Origin: Bacteroidetes bacterium UBA1947
GTDB lineage: Bacteria > Bacteroidota > Bacteroidia > Chitinophagales > Chitinophagaceae
Assembly (NCBI GenBank): GCA_002336915.1
Contig: DDET01000022.1
Location: 1-49,632 of the forward strand
DNA length: 49,632 nt
Direction: 5' to 3'
This document shows positions 18,068 through 25,861 of this stretch, in pieces (within the stretch, counting starts at the first letter, position 1; every line of letters begins with the position of its first letter). The notes beneath the pieces are model-generated. The model was given only the letters and a program-made list of their open reading frames with translations. It had not been told where the DNA came from and did no database searches. A program made the translations under genes and the position numbers.

Positions 18068-19111
18068 ATGACCAAAAAAAATATCGTAACCCGTATAAGC
18101 CTGGGAGCAGTATTAGCGCTTACCCTTCAAGCACCTGTACAGGCCCAGGATATTCACTTCACCCAGTTCGAAGCATCTCCGCTGATCGTTAATCCTTCCT
18201 TTACAGGGGGCTTCAGCGGGCAGTTCCGTGCTGCGGGTGTTTATCGCAACCAATGGAAAAGTGTTACTGTTCCTTTCGTAACGTATGCAGCTTCCGTTGA
18301 CCTGCCAATAGTGTATGACTTGTCGCACGATGATTATCTTGCTGCGGGCGCACAACTGTATAACGACAGGGCGGGCGATGGTAACCTGAACAATTTTTCC
18401 GGTTTATTGTCTGTTGCTTATCACAAATTCATGGGTGAAAAAGCCCAGATAGGTGTGGGTGTTCAGGGCGGCTATACAGAAAAAAGCATTGATATCTCTA
18501 AGTTATATTTTGGTGATGAATTCCTGAACGGAACCTTTCAGCCCGGTACATCTGCGGAGTATCCTTATCTTAATAGCAGGGTAAAATACTTTACGGTTAA
18601 TGCCGGTGTTAGCTTCACACATAATGTAGGCCGCAATTTCGGTTATGCAATAGGCCTTGGCGCTAATAACCTGAACCAGCCAAAAGATGCTATAGAAAAG
18701 AAGACAAATGCCGATGTAGGCCTTGCAATGCGTTATACAGGCCAGTTAGGCATTATTGCTTACCTCAGCGACCGTTTCAGCATCCGCCCTGCAGCATTGT
18801 ATCAAATGCAGGCTTCAGCATCCGAGATCATTGCAGGTAATGAATTCAATTATATAGTAGGAAATCCTGACGTACACAGCTTTGCAACAGCAATATTCCT
18901 TGGCGGTTGGTACCGCAACGGTGATGCCGCTATGGCCACTGTGGGTGTTGAATTCAAAGGATTTAAGTTCGGCGTTAGTTATGACTATAATTTATCTACG
19001 TTGAAAGACGCATCGAACGGCAAGGGCGGTTTCGAAATATCACTGCGGTATATAGCTCCAAATCCACTTGATTTTGCGCACCGCCTGGTTTATCCTTGCT
19101 CCCGTTTTTAA
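18068..19111 (+). CDS. PorP/SprF family type IX secretion membrane protein
   Basis: This 347-residue outer-membrane protein has a signal peptide (about residues 1-26, ending VQAQ) and then the family hallmark DIHFTQFEASPLIVNPSFTGGF. The rest is alternating beta-barrel sequence (GVGVQGGYTEKSID, GYAIGLGANNLNQPKD, GVEFKGFKFGVSYDYN). PorP/SprF proteins dock T9SS cargo of the type B class at the cell surface; they are usually encoded right behind their cargo gene, as here (22-base spacing). It likely serves the 959-residue protein just before it. A terminator follows it at 19145, so the next gene may be partly separate in expression. Confidence 0.9.
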   Translation: MTKKNIVTRISLGAVLALTLQAPVQAQDIHFTQFEASPLIVNPSFTGGFSGQFRAAGVYRNQWKSVTVPFVTYAASVDLPIVYDLSHDDYLAAGAQLYNDRAGDGNLNNFSGLLSVAYHKFMGEKAQIGVGVQGGYTEKSIDISKLYFGDEFLNGTFQPGTSAEYPYLNSRVKYFTVNAGVSFTHNVGRNFGYAIGLGANNLNQPKDAIEKKTNADVGLAMRYTGQLGIIAYLSDRFSIRPAALYQMQASASEIIAGNEFNYIVGNPDVHSFATAIFLGGWYRNGDAAMATVGVEFKGFKFGVSYDYNLSTLKDASNGKGGFEISLRYIAPNPLDFAHRLVYPCSRF

Positions 19112-19144
19112 GAAATTATTGAGAGGATTTTAAGATATTGTTGA

Positions 19145-19182
19145 GAAAGGGCAAAAATTTTTTTCAAGCCCTTTCTTTTTTT
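19145..19182 (+). terminator. Rho-independent terminator after porP/sprF
   Basis: GAAAGGGC (19145-19152) pairs with GCCCTTTC (19168-19175) and is followed by seven T. It lies between porP/sprF and the PorE-like gene and could reduce read-through. Confidence 0.75.
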
Positions 19183-19226
19183 GGTAGCATTTTATACTTT
19201 TATACCCATTAACAACGCTCGCGAAC

Positions 19227-21416
19227 ATGAGAAAAAATTGGCTGCTCCTTATAATAGCAACGGTTTTCGTTACACTGCAATATAACGCAAATGCACAGTC
19301 GCATAGGACGGAAAAGTATAGAAACAAGGCAAACGACCCTGTAGCGGGCTTATCTTACGATAAGAAACTTCGCTGGGCGGATAACTTGTTTCGTGAAGGC
19401 AGTTACTTCAACGCCATCGATTATTACCAGCAATTAAAGCAAGAGCAGGAACGCAATCCCTATTTGACATACATGTTGGCAGAGTGCTACTCTCTTACAA
19501 GGGATTATGTACCCGCTGCACACTACTATGCCGAAACATATGCCTTGTCTTCCAAGTTGTATCCGGAAGCTGTATTCAAGCAGGGTAAAATGGAAAAGCA
19601 AGCCGGCGAGTATGAAAAAGCAATTGCTACTTTCAACAGGTTCATCGCTGATAATCCGAAGACCTTTAAGAAGGCAAAGAAATATGCTAAGGTTCAGATA
19701 GATGGCTGTAACAAAGCCTTATTATCAATTAAAGATCCTCAGCCGCAAACTATATTGAATGCCGGCCCTAACGTGAACAGCGCTTATACAGAATCAGCAC
19801 CTTACCCACTGGGCGATACTGCATTGTTGTTCTCTTCTATGCGCCAGAACGAAGTTATTGATAACACAAAATCGCGTGGTGAGTACATGTCGCGTTTCAT
19901 GGTGTCACAAAAACAAAAACACGTTTCAGACGTGGATTCTTTCCAATGGCCTTTGAAATTCATGGATGGCAAATTCAACCAGGACAACGTACACGTTGGT
20001 AACGGTTGCTTTAGCCCCGGTGGCGATCGCTTCTACTTCACTAAATGTGGTGAAGGTGATTCTAATGCCATCAATTGTAAAATATACGTTTCTACTTTCA
20101 AAGGATCAGAATGGTCTAAACCTGAGACCTTAACTGAAGGCATCAATGACGGGCCTTCTAACACTCAGCCATGGATCGCTAAGATCGGTAAAAAAGAGAT
20201 CCTGTTCTTCTCTTCAAACCGTACACTGCAAAGCCGTGGTGGTTATGATATCTGGTATTCTGTTTATGATACGCGCCGTGGTACTTACCGCCGCCCTCAG
20301 AATGCCGGTAAACAAGTTAATACTGAATATGACGAGCAGACACCTTATTATGACACCCGCGTAGGTAAATTGTATTTTGCATCTAACGGCTGGGCAGGTT
20401 TTGGTGGCTTCGATATATTCTCAGCTGATGGTGGCCCTTCACGTTATACTAACGTAACCAACCTGGGTTATCCGATTAACACTTGCGCCGATGAGATGTA
20501 CTATGTAAAAGATCCGCTGGGTAAGCCCGATGCATATATCGTGTCTAACCGCGTTGGTTCTATAGCGCTTAAAAATCCTACTTGCTGCGATGATATCTGG
20601 CGTGTACAGTATGAGCCAAGGCTTATCGTTATAGGTAAAGTAGTAGACAGGAAGACAAGTGAAAAAATGTCGGATGTAGTAGTGAAAATGGTTAACCAGA
20701 ACAGCGACCTGAAAACTTTCAATTCAACGGACGGTAACTTCACATTCAATATTGCGCGTGGCAACGCCTACGTTATCACAGGTGATAAGCCAGGCTACTC
20801 TTCTACGCGTGCTTCCATCAATACAATGGATGTGAAACGTACTGATCCTGATGATACAGTATATGTTACCATCTATATGGATAGCGTTGTTGTTGACTTC
20901 TCGGTAACGAACGTGTTCTACGATTTTGATAAGGCTACACTACGCCCTGAGTCTTCGGCTTCACTGGATTCTTTGGTGAACTTTATGAAAGACAATCCGT
21001 CACTCAGCGTGGAAATATATTCCTATACCGATTCTAAGGGTAGTGTTAAGTACAACGAAGATCTTTCTAAACGCCGTGCCCAGTCGGTTGTTGATTATGT
21101 AGTGAAAGCAGGTATAGAAGAAGCAAGGCTGGTAGCAAAAGGCTTTGGTGATAAAATGCCTGTAGCGCCTAATAAGATAGGCAACAAAGACAACCCGGAA
21201 GGCCGCCAGCTGAACCGCCGTACCGAGTTCCGTATTGTAACGGATGTTCCATCGCGCCGCATACTGTTTAACAGTGCTAAACCCGGTACTATGGACGAGC
21301 AGTCAAAGAACCTGCAGGTGGATGAGAATTCAATGAACGAAGACGAGCCTGGCCATCCTGAAACCGAAATGACCAAACCAGGTAACAGGGTTAACAAAGC
21401 AGAAAAAAATCCATAA
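19227..21416 (+). CDS. PorE-like T9SS protein: TPR, PD40 propeller, CRD and OmpA domains
   Basis: The 729-residue product has, in order: a signal peptide (about residues 1-24), a TPR region (about 40-165), a PD40-type beta-propeller (about 190-480; PWIAKIGKKEILFFSSNR, GGYDIWYSV, GGFDIFSA), a carboxypeptidase-regulatory-like beta domain (about 485-550; VIGKVVDRKTSEKMSDVVVK) and an OmpA peptidoglycan-binding domain (about 565-675; VFYDFDKATLRPES, LSKRRAQSVVDYV, NRRTEFRI). This is the four-domain plan of PorE (PG1058 of Porphyromonas gingivalis), which links the T9SS to peptidoglycan. Unlike the known PorE it shows no lipobox Cys at the cleavage site (QYNANAQ). Its position right after PorP/SprF supports the call. 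Whether it is the housekeeping PorE or a paralogue tied to this cargo is unknown. Confidence 0.82.
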   Translation: MRKNWLLLIIATVFVTLQYNANAQSHRTEKYRNKANDPVAGLSYDKKLRWADNLFREGSYFNAIDYYQQLKQEQERNPYLTYMLAECYSLTRDYVPAAHYYAETYALSSKLYPEAVFKQGKMEKQAGEYEKAIATFNRFIADNPKTFKKAKKYAKVQIDGCNKALLSIKDPQPQTILNAGPNVNSAYTESAPYPLGDTALLFSSMRQNEVIDNTKSRGEYMSRFMVSQKQKHVSDVDSFQWPLKFMDGKFNQDNVHVGNGCFSPGGDRFYFTKCGEGDSNAINCKIYVSTFKGSEWSKPETLTEGINDGPSNTQPWIAKIGKKEILFFSSNRTLQSRGGYDIWYSVYDTRRGTYRRPQNAGKQVNTEYDEQTPYYDTRVGKLYFASNGWAGFGGFDIFSADGGPSRYTNVTNLGYPINTCADEMYYVKDPLGKPDAYIVSNRVGSIALKNPTCCDDIWRVQYEPRLIVIGKVVDRKTSEKMSDVVVKMVNQNSDLKTFNSTDGNFTFNIARGNAYVITGDKPGYSSTRASINTMDVKRTDPDDTVYVTIYMDSVVVDFSVTNVFYDFDKATLRPESSASLDSLVNFMKDNPSLSVEIYSYTDSKGSVKYNEDLSKRRAQSVVDYVVKAGIEEARLVAKGFGDKMPVAPNKIGNKDNPEGRQLNRRTEFRIVTDVPSRRILFNSAKPGTMDEQSKNLQVDENSMNEDEPGHPETEMTKPGNRVNKAEKNP

Positions 21417-21435
21417 ACGATAATGTTCTTTTTTC

Positions 21436-21476
21436 AAAAGAGGTTGTACGATAAGTACAACCTCTTTTATTTTTGT
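21436..21476 (+). terminator. Rho-independent terminator of the T9SS block
   Basis: A perfect 14-bp stem (AAAAGAGGTTGTAC, 21436-21449, with 21455-21468), 5-base loop, then ATTTTTG. It lies 20 bases after the PorE-like stop codon and closes the block. Confidence 0.92.
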
Positions 21477-21557
21477 ATAGCTATCTATCGGGTAAAGAGT
21501 ATGTAATAATATTTTGTATATTAGACATGATATTCTTAACCATTTAAAACCTAAACG

Positions 21558-21962
21558 ATGAAGAAGTTACTTTTATTTGTTTTTATGTGCATAATTTGCA
21601 CTGCGACACGTTCCCTGGCAACGGAAGTAGTAAATAATACGAACTGCACCGTTACCATATACATGGTTTGCATAGATAATAATTGCATGGCGGTAAATCC
21701 CCCCTGTGCGACGGTGTCGGCTCCTCCAGGCACTACTACCTTGCCTGGCACGGGAAATTGTATTACCCAGTGTCCAAATATGAGATTGGGATATGTAATA
21801 TGTTGTCCCAACCCCCCTAGTGGATCCGCGCCTTGTACAAGACTTTCTTTATCAACTCCAGTTATTTGTCCAAATTTTCCTGCCACAGCTACGCTTACTT
21901 GTTGTGATGTAACTCTAAATATTAGTTGGAATGCTAGTGGTACGCAAATGCTTATCAACTAA
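21558..21962 (+). CDS. Small cysteine-rich secreted protein, unknown function
   Basis: A 134-residue protein with a clear signal peptide (about residues 1-22) and a mature part of about 112 residues holding 12 Cys, including two CC pairs (VICCPNPP and LTCCDVTLN). The even number suggests disulfide bonding after export. It has Thr/Pro-rich spacers and beta-strand-like stretches (CTVTIYMVCID, CDVTLNISWN). I know no family for it. It has no T9SS tag, so it probably stays in the periplasm or outer membrane unless exported otherwise. It follows the PorE-like gene after a strong terminator and has a weak terminator of its own. The start ATG at 21558 is directly before MKKLLLFVFM. Confidence 0.7.
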   Translation: MKKLLLFVFMCIICTATRSLATEVVNNTNCTVTIYMVCIDNNCMAVNPPCATVSAPPGTTTLPGTGNCITQCPNMRLGYVICCPNPPSGSAPCTRLSLSTPVICPNFPATATLTCCDVTLNISWNASGTQMLIN

Positions 21963-21976
21963 TGATCAAAATTCAA

Positions 21977-22009
21977 AGGGCGGCTAAAAATGTCGCCCTC
22001 TTCTTTTAT
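21977..22009 (+). terminator. Probable weak terminator
   Basis: AGGGCGGC (21977-21984) pairs with GTCGCCCT (21992-21999, one G-U) over a 7-base loop, followed by a T-rich tract CTTCTTTTAT. It separates the cysteine-rich protein gene from prmA. Confidence 0.5.
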
Positions 22010-22014
22010 CTCGC

Positions 22015-22830
22015 ATGATATATAAACAGATAGCGATACCAGTCGCTGACACAAGCCTTAGCGAAATAGTTATGGCAACATTGAACAGCATAGGCTTCGA
22101 AGGTTTTGAAGAAACTGATGGTAAGCTGTTTGCTTACATACCCACCACTGATCTTGATGAAAAGGAGCTGAATAGTATCCTGTCTGATCATGGGCTTTCC
22201 TGCGAGATAAAGGATATTGAAGAGCAAAACTGGAATGCGCAATGGGAGGAGAGTTTCCAGCCCGTTGTAGTGCCCGGTTTCTGTACCATTAGAGCGCACT
22301 TTCATGACATCCCGGTATCAACACCTCACGAAATCATTATCACCCCGCAAATGTCCTTTGGCACAGGCCACCATGCTACTACCGTGCTCATGATGATGCA
22401 AATGCAGCATATGGACCTTTCAAACAAGACCGTGCTCGATTTTGGTACAGGCACGGGCATCCTGGCCATCCTTGCCGAGCAGTTGAATGCCGGAAAGGTG
22501 ATGGCGATAGATAATGATAGCTGGTCGTACGAGAATGCTACCGAGAATGTCAAGCGTAACAATTGCAGCGGAATCTCAGTGTTGCATGGCTCGCTGGAAG
22601 AAGTAAAAGGAGAACGATTTGATATAATCCTGGCTAATATAAACAGGCACATTATCCTCGAAAACATGAAGTTATTATACGACACCTTGTTTGATGGAGG
22701 GGATATTTTAATGAGCGGCTTGCTCAGAGACGACATCAATGTCATAAAACCTGCTGCAGAAAAAGCGGGTTTTAGCTTATTAGGCACAGATGAATTGAAT
22801 GGATGGATTGTACTATTATTTAAAAAATAA
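22015..22830 (+). CDS. prmA: Ribosomal protein L11 methyltransferase
   Basis: The 271-residue protein has the PrmA layout: a small N-terminal substrate-recognition domain (about residues 1-70), a linker with EQNWNAQWEESFQPV, and a Rossmann-type SAM domain with PQMSFGTGHHATT, motif I VLDFGTGTGILAI and motif IV ILANINRHI (the NPPY-like catalytic loop, here NINR as in PrmA). It methylates several Lys residues and the N-terminus of ribosomal protein L11. Length is normal for the short Bacteroidota form. The ATG at 22015 is close behind a weak terminator, so it probably has its own transcript. Confidence 0.93.
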   Translation: MIYKQIAIPVADTSLSEIVMATLNSIGFEGFEETDGKLFAYIPTTDLDEKELNSILSDHGLSCEIKDIEEQNWNAQWEESFQPVVVPGFCTIRAHFHDIPVSTPHEIIITPQMSFGTGHHATTVLMMMQMQHMDLSNKTVLDFGTGTGILAILAEQLNAGKVMAIDNDSWSYENATENVKRNNCSGISVLHGSLEEVKGERFDIILANINRHIILENMKLLYDTLFDGGDILMSGLLRDDINVIKPAAEKAGFSLLGTDELNGWIVLLFKK

Positions 22831-22941
22831 TATTTATTAAGCTAGTTAACTGCTCTTTAAGACTGTCAGACTAAGTGATGATAAGGTAACAATGGGCAGA
22901 AATAGGTTATTTTATTATTAGGATTTACGACGTGGAACATA

Positions 22942-22949
22942 TAAATTTG
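22942..22949 (+). promoter_or_regulatory. -7 box (TAAATTTG) of plsY
   Basis: TAAATTTG matches TAnnTTTG and lies 24 bases before the plsY ATG at 22974. The upstream -33 element is not clear. Confidence 0.45.
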
Positions 22950-22973
22950 TTGCTCTACAGTTAAGAAATCAGG

Positions 22974-23612
22974 ATGACGATTGCTATTCTTATTGTGTTA
23001 GCGTATTTGATCGGCTCTATTCCTACAGCAGTTTGGATTAGTAAGCAGGTATACGGCATAGATATCAGGGAACATGGCAGCGGTAACGCCGGTGCTACAA
23101 ATACATTCCGCATATTGGGCTCAAAGGCCGGATCGGCAGTGATGCTGATAGATATGCTTAAGGGTTTTATAGCCGTTAAGCTCTCCTTATTATCCCCATA
23201 CCCATGGACAAGTGAACCTTTCGTGAACCTGCAGATATTCCTGGGCCTTGCAGCAGTTGTCGGGCATATATTCCCTATCTGGGCTGAGTTCAGGGGTGGT
23301 AAGGGTATTGCTACGCTGTTCGGCATGATACTGGGTATACAGCCACTGGCTGCAGTGAGCCTGGTAGGCGTATTCCTTTTAATACTGTTTGTAACACGTT
23401 ATGTATCGCTTAGTTCCATCACAGCAAGCATAGCATTCCCCTTGCTGATACTATTTATCTTTCATGAACCGGAGGTTAGCTATAAGCTCTTTGCTATTGC
23501 TACCGCCTGCCTGGTTGTATTGACCCATCATAAAAATATAGGCCGCCTGCTGAGTGGCAATGAAAGTAAAGTACCGCTCTTCCGCAAAAAGAAGATGCGC
23601 AGGCATCATTAA
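22974..23612 (+). CDS. plsY: Glycerol-3-phosphate acyltransferase PlsY
   Basis: A 212-residue membrane enzyme with five hydrophobic segments and the PlsY signatures: HGSGNAGATNTFRILG (about residues 37-52), the FRGGKGIATLFG loop (about 104-115) and HHKNIGRLLSGNE near the end (about 184-196). It transfers an acyl group from acyl-phosphate to glycerol-3-phosphate, the first step of phospholipid synthesis. The tail is basic (FRKKKMRRHH), as usual on the cytosolic side. The methyltransferase gene starts 26 bases later and is probably cotranscribed. Confidence 0.95.
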   Translation: MTIAILIVLAYLIGSIPTAVWISKQVYGIDIREHGSGNAGATNTFRILGSKAGSAVMLIDMLKGFIAVKLSLLSPYPWTSEPFVNLQIFLGLAAVVGHIFPIWAEFRGGKGIATLFGMILGIQPLAAVSLVGVFLLILFVTRYVSLSSITASIAFPLLILFIFHEPEVSYKLFAIATACLVVLTHHKNIGRLLSGNESKVPLFRKKKMRRHH

Positions 23613-23638
23613 TCTACAGCATCTACAAGCATGGCGGG

Positions 23639-24295
23639 ATGCGTAAATTCTACCTTTTATTAAGCGTTTTTCTCAGCTTCTTTTATCCCGTACGGGTACG
23701 TAAAGGCTCCAGCATTGAAAACCCGACATTAGAGCTATACCTGTATCGCAACCGCTGGCAGCTTGCTACGGCCGATGCACTATATTCCGACGGAGATAAG
23801 TACAGGCCGCTGGTATTAGCTTTCAGAGAGCTGGAAGATAAGCTGCCTGCAACTAAGAGTGTACTGGTATTGGGCGCAGGCCTGGGCAGCGCTGTAACCA
23901 TCCTGCACAAGAAGGGATACAGCCCTGCGGTAACACTGGTGGACAATGACAAGCTGGTACTGCAATGGGCGCTTGAAAAACTAGGTAAGCTGACAGCTAA
24001 TAACATAACACCCGTGTGTGATAACGCACAAGCGTATATGCAGCAGAACAAGCAGCAGTATGATATGGTGATCATAGACATCTTCAGCGGGAGGATAGTG
24101 CCGGACTTTGTTACCAAGACCGCTTTTTTAGAGAATTGCAGGCGAGGCATAAACCCGGGAGGCAGCGTAATCTTCAACTACATAGTGAACCACCCAAAAC
24201 AATGGGATGATATACTTGCTGCATTTACAGAGATATTCCCCGCCAATAAGGTGCTGAAAAACGATACTAACCGCATCCTGATAGCTACAGTTTAG
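23639..24295 (+). CDS. Spermidine-synthase-like SAM-dependent methyltransferase family protein
   Basis: The 218-residue protein has a hydrophobic N-terminus (about residues 1-20; LLLSVFLSFFYPV) and a Rossmann core with motif I VLVLGAGLGSAVTIL, acidic motif II VTLVDNDKLVLQWA and a post-I strand MVIIDIFSGRIVPDF. This is the layout of the polyamine synthase-like fold found in many proteins annotated as methyltransferases. The gatekeeper residues that define true spermidine synthase are not clear, so substrate is unknown. Its last 11 bases overlap the 3' end of the convergent oxyR gene, which makes transcript interference possible. Confidence 0.72.
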   Translation: MRKFYLLLSVFLSFFYPVRVRKGSSIENPTLELYLYRNRWQLATADALYSDGDKYRPLVLAFRELEDKLPATKSVLVLGAGLGSAVTILHKKGYSPAVTLVDNDKLVLQWALEKLGKLTANNITPVCDNAQAYMQQNKQQYDMVIIDIFSGRIVPDFVTKTAFLENCRRGINPGGSVIFNYIVNHPKQWDDILAAFTEIFPANKVLKNDTNRILIATV

Positions 24296-25241
24296 CAGAC
24301 TGTATACGCAGCACTTTCCTGTTCTTCTTTTGCACGCGCATCTTTTCCGGTACCAGTTTCAGGATCTCGTCCATGAGGCTTTGCAGCAAGGTGAGGCGTA
24401 CGAAATGGCTATTGGTAACGAGGCTTATCTCGCGCACGGGTTCCGGCTCTTCGAAGTAGCGGACCATGTCCATCTGGTCGTCGTTGAAATCGAGTGTGGC
24501 CAGCTCGGGGAGTATTGTAAATCCGCCGTTCTTGTCCACCATCTTGCGCAGTGTTTCTACGTTGCTTGATTCGTAACGGTATGGGCGATCGCTCTGCAGG
24601 CGCTGTATCTGGTCGCTGCAAAGATTGATGATCTGGTTGCGCATGCAATGGCCTTCATTGAGCAGCCAAATGCGATCAAGCTCTATATCAGAAGGGCTGA
24701 TGAGCCTTTTCTTCAGTGCCTTTTCACCGGCAGAAAAATAGGCTACAAATGGTTCGTAGAACAGGGGATATTCTTTAATGCCATTCTCCTCGAGCGGAGT
24801 GCTAACCAGGGCCGCATCTATCTCGTTATTGCGTAGTGCGGATATTACCTGGTGCGTTTCCAGCTCTTTTACGTCCAGCTTTACATCGGGGTAGGATGTA
24901 CTGTAGTGTTCTAAAAGGCCGGGTATGATGTAAGGTGCTACGGTAGGTATAACTGCAAACCTGAACTTGCCTGCAAGATTATTCTGCTGCACCTGTATCA
25001 GTTCGCCTATCTTCTCGCATTCAGCAAGCACTATGCGTGCCTGGTCGACAATGGCCTCGCCCATAGCTGTGATAGCTATAGGGTGCTTATTGCGATCGAA
25101 CAATTTTATATTGAGCTCATCCTCGAGCTTCTGTATCTGCATACTCAGTGTGGGCTGAGTGACAAAACACTTTTCCGCAGCCGCAACAAAACTTTTGTAG
25201 GTGGCTACAGCAACAACATATTCAAGTTGGGTGATGGTCAT
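24285..25241 (-). CDS. oxyR: Hydrogen-peroxide sensor regulator OxyR (LysR family)
   Basis: The 318-residue protein has an N-terminal winged helix-turn-helix (FVAAAEKCFVTQPTLSMQIQ, about residues 19-38) and a LysR effector domain. The redox pair is preserved at exactly the E. coli positions: Cys199 and Cys208 in GHCMRNQIINLC. In OxyR these form the disulfide that switches on peroxide defence genes. A C-terminal basic extension (RVQKKNRKVL) is slightly longer than in E. coli. A TAGGTTTG -7 box and an ATAG-N7-CTAT dyad lie upstream, which fits autoregulation. The gene is convergent with the methyltransferase. No catalase or peroxiredoxin gene is adjacent. Confidence 0.93.
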   Translation of the reverse strand: MTITQLEYVVAVATYKSFVAAAEKCFVTQPTLSMQIQKLEDELNIKLFDRNKHPIAITAMGEAIVDQARIVLAECEKIGELIQVQQNNLAGKFRFAVIPTVAPYIIPGLLEHYSTSYPDVKLDVKELETHQVISALRNNEIDAALVSTPLEENGIKEYPLFYEPFVAYFSAGEKALKKRLISPSDIELDRIWLLNEGHCMRNQIINLCSDQIQRLQSDRPYRYESSNVETLRKMVDKNGGFTILPELATLDFNDDQMDMVRYFEEPEPVREISLVTNSHFVRLTLLQSLMDEILKLVPEKMRVQKKNRKVLRIQSAKL

Positions 25242-25260
25242 ATAAAGATCAATTGTTAGG

Positions 25261-25268
25261 CAAACCTA
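25261..25268 (-). promoter_or_regulatory. -7 box (TAGGTTTG) of oxyR
   Basis: On the minus strand TAGGTTTG is an exact TAnnTTTG match, 19 bases before the oxyR ATG at 25241. Confidence 0.5.
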
Positions 25269-25283
25269 ATACTTCTAGACGAT

Positions 25284-25298
25284 ATAGAGTATATCTAT
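25284..25298. promoter_or_regulatory. Candidate OxyR/LysR operator
   Basis: ATAGAGTATATCTAT is an ATAG-N7-CTAT dyad containing the LysR T-N11-A signature. It matches the half-site published for E. coli OxyR (ATAGntnnnanCTAT) at nine of ten fixed positions and lies just upstream of the oxyR -7 box, over the expected -33 zone. A second half-site at the usual spacing is not seen. Confidence 0.45.
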
Positions 25299-25381
25299 AG
25301 CCTATAAGGTTATGTTAAGTTAGTATTTGGTATTTATTTAATGATGACAAACCGGCTATTTGTTGTAAATTTTGATGTTCA

Positions 25382-25426
25382 TTATCAAAAATGCCCGATC
25401 GGGCATAAAATAAAAATCGGGCATTT
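25382..25426 (-). terminator. Probable rho-independent terminator
   Basis: AAATGCCCGAT (25389-25399) pairs with ATCGGGCATTT (25416-25426). Read on the minus strand the stem runs into TTTTTGAT. The 16-bp perfect palindrome ATGCCCGATCGGGCAT (25391-25406) lies inside, so alternative folding is possible. It would end a minus-strand transcript just before the oxyR promoter. Confidence 0.6.
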
Positions 25427-25661
25427 CCTAAGGGTGTTAGGTGGCTGAAAGCTGCATGGGTATTGTCATATTATGAATAATATACCATGCCAGATTTGTG
25501 CCCGACTTCGCTAAAGTTACGACCGGGCAGGCCCGATTCCGGACATTTTGGCCGATCAGTACCCGAATGGAAAGAGCAAAATGTCCGAGTGTTTCCTTCC
25601 ATTTGCTTGCTTCAGTTTCCTGAAACCAACAAGTCTTCCTTGCGGTTAGGGAGGGGTACCC
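25382..25661 (-). ncRNA. Candidate structured RNA upstream of oxyR
   Basis: This stretch of the 764-base gene-poor gap (25242-26005) has several strong minus-strand hairpins. They are: a 7-bp stem with GAAA loop near 25610-25627; an 11-bp perfect stem CGGACATTTTG/CAAAATGTCCG (25540-25550 with 25577-25587); a GCCCG..CGGGC stem (25500-25528) enclosing ACTT/AAGT; a compound GCATGG...CCATGC hairpin (25454-25490); and the closing terminator. It begins just past a promoter-like 39-mer (25664-25702, minus strand). An open frame of 100 codons (25437-25739, minus) covers part of it, with a composition unlike its neighbours. An RNA is inferred; a dispersed repeat or old gene remnant is the alternative. 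Confidence 0.33.
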
Positions 25662-25663
25662 GC

Positions 25664-25702
25664 CATTGCAAGATACGAAATGGGATGGGGGTGTTCCAAA
25701 TA
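25664..25702. repeat. 39-bp direct repeat, copy 1
   Basis: Starts CATTGCAAGATACGAAATGG and ends GTGTTCCAAATA. Differs at a single base from copy 2 at 25862-25900. On the minus strand it contains TTTG, 21 bases, then TATCTTGC, which resembles a Bacteroidota promoter. Confidence 0.85.
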
Positions 25703-25788
25703 AACATATCCACATTTCTGTCGAAAGTGTAGAGTACAAGCATGACTGGAAATGCCCCGAAAGAACCTTGATGGAGCTTTGGATTAAA

Positions 25789-25861
25789 TGCTGCCGGACA
25801 CAGTCCTTCGCTCTATGGGTGGATTTAAGTTACGCTGTCGCTAAACTTAAACCAGTGGGGT
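25789..25861. repeat. Dispersed hairpin repeat, copy 1
   Basis: Begins TGCTGCCGGA and contains the stem TTTAAGTT (25824-25831) with AACTTAAA (25844-25851) around a 12-base loop with GCTGTCGCT. About 70-75 percent like copy 2 at 28922-28996, with the hairpin nearly unchanged. The copies flank the surface-protein gene 26006-28852 in the same orientation. Confidence 0.7.

Noticed and set aside
25437..25739. 100-codon minus-strand frame in the repeat region
   Set aside because: Composition is odd, it starts inside the 39-bp repeat, and the DNA is better explained by hairpins. Kept only as an alternative to the RNA reading.
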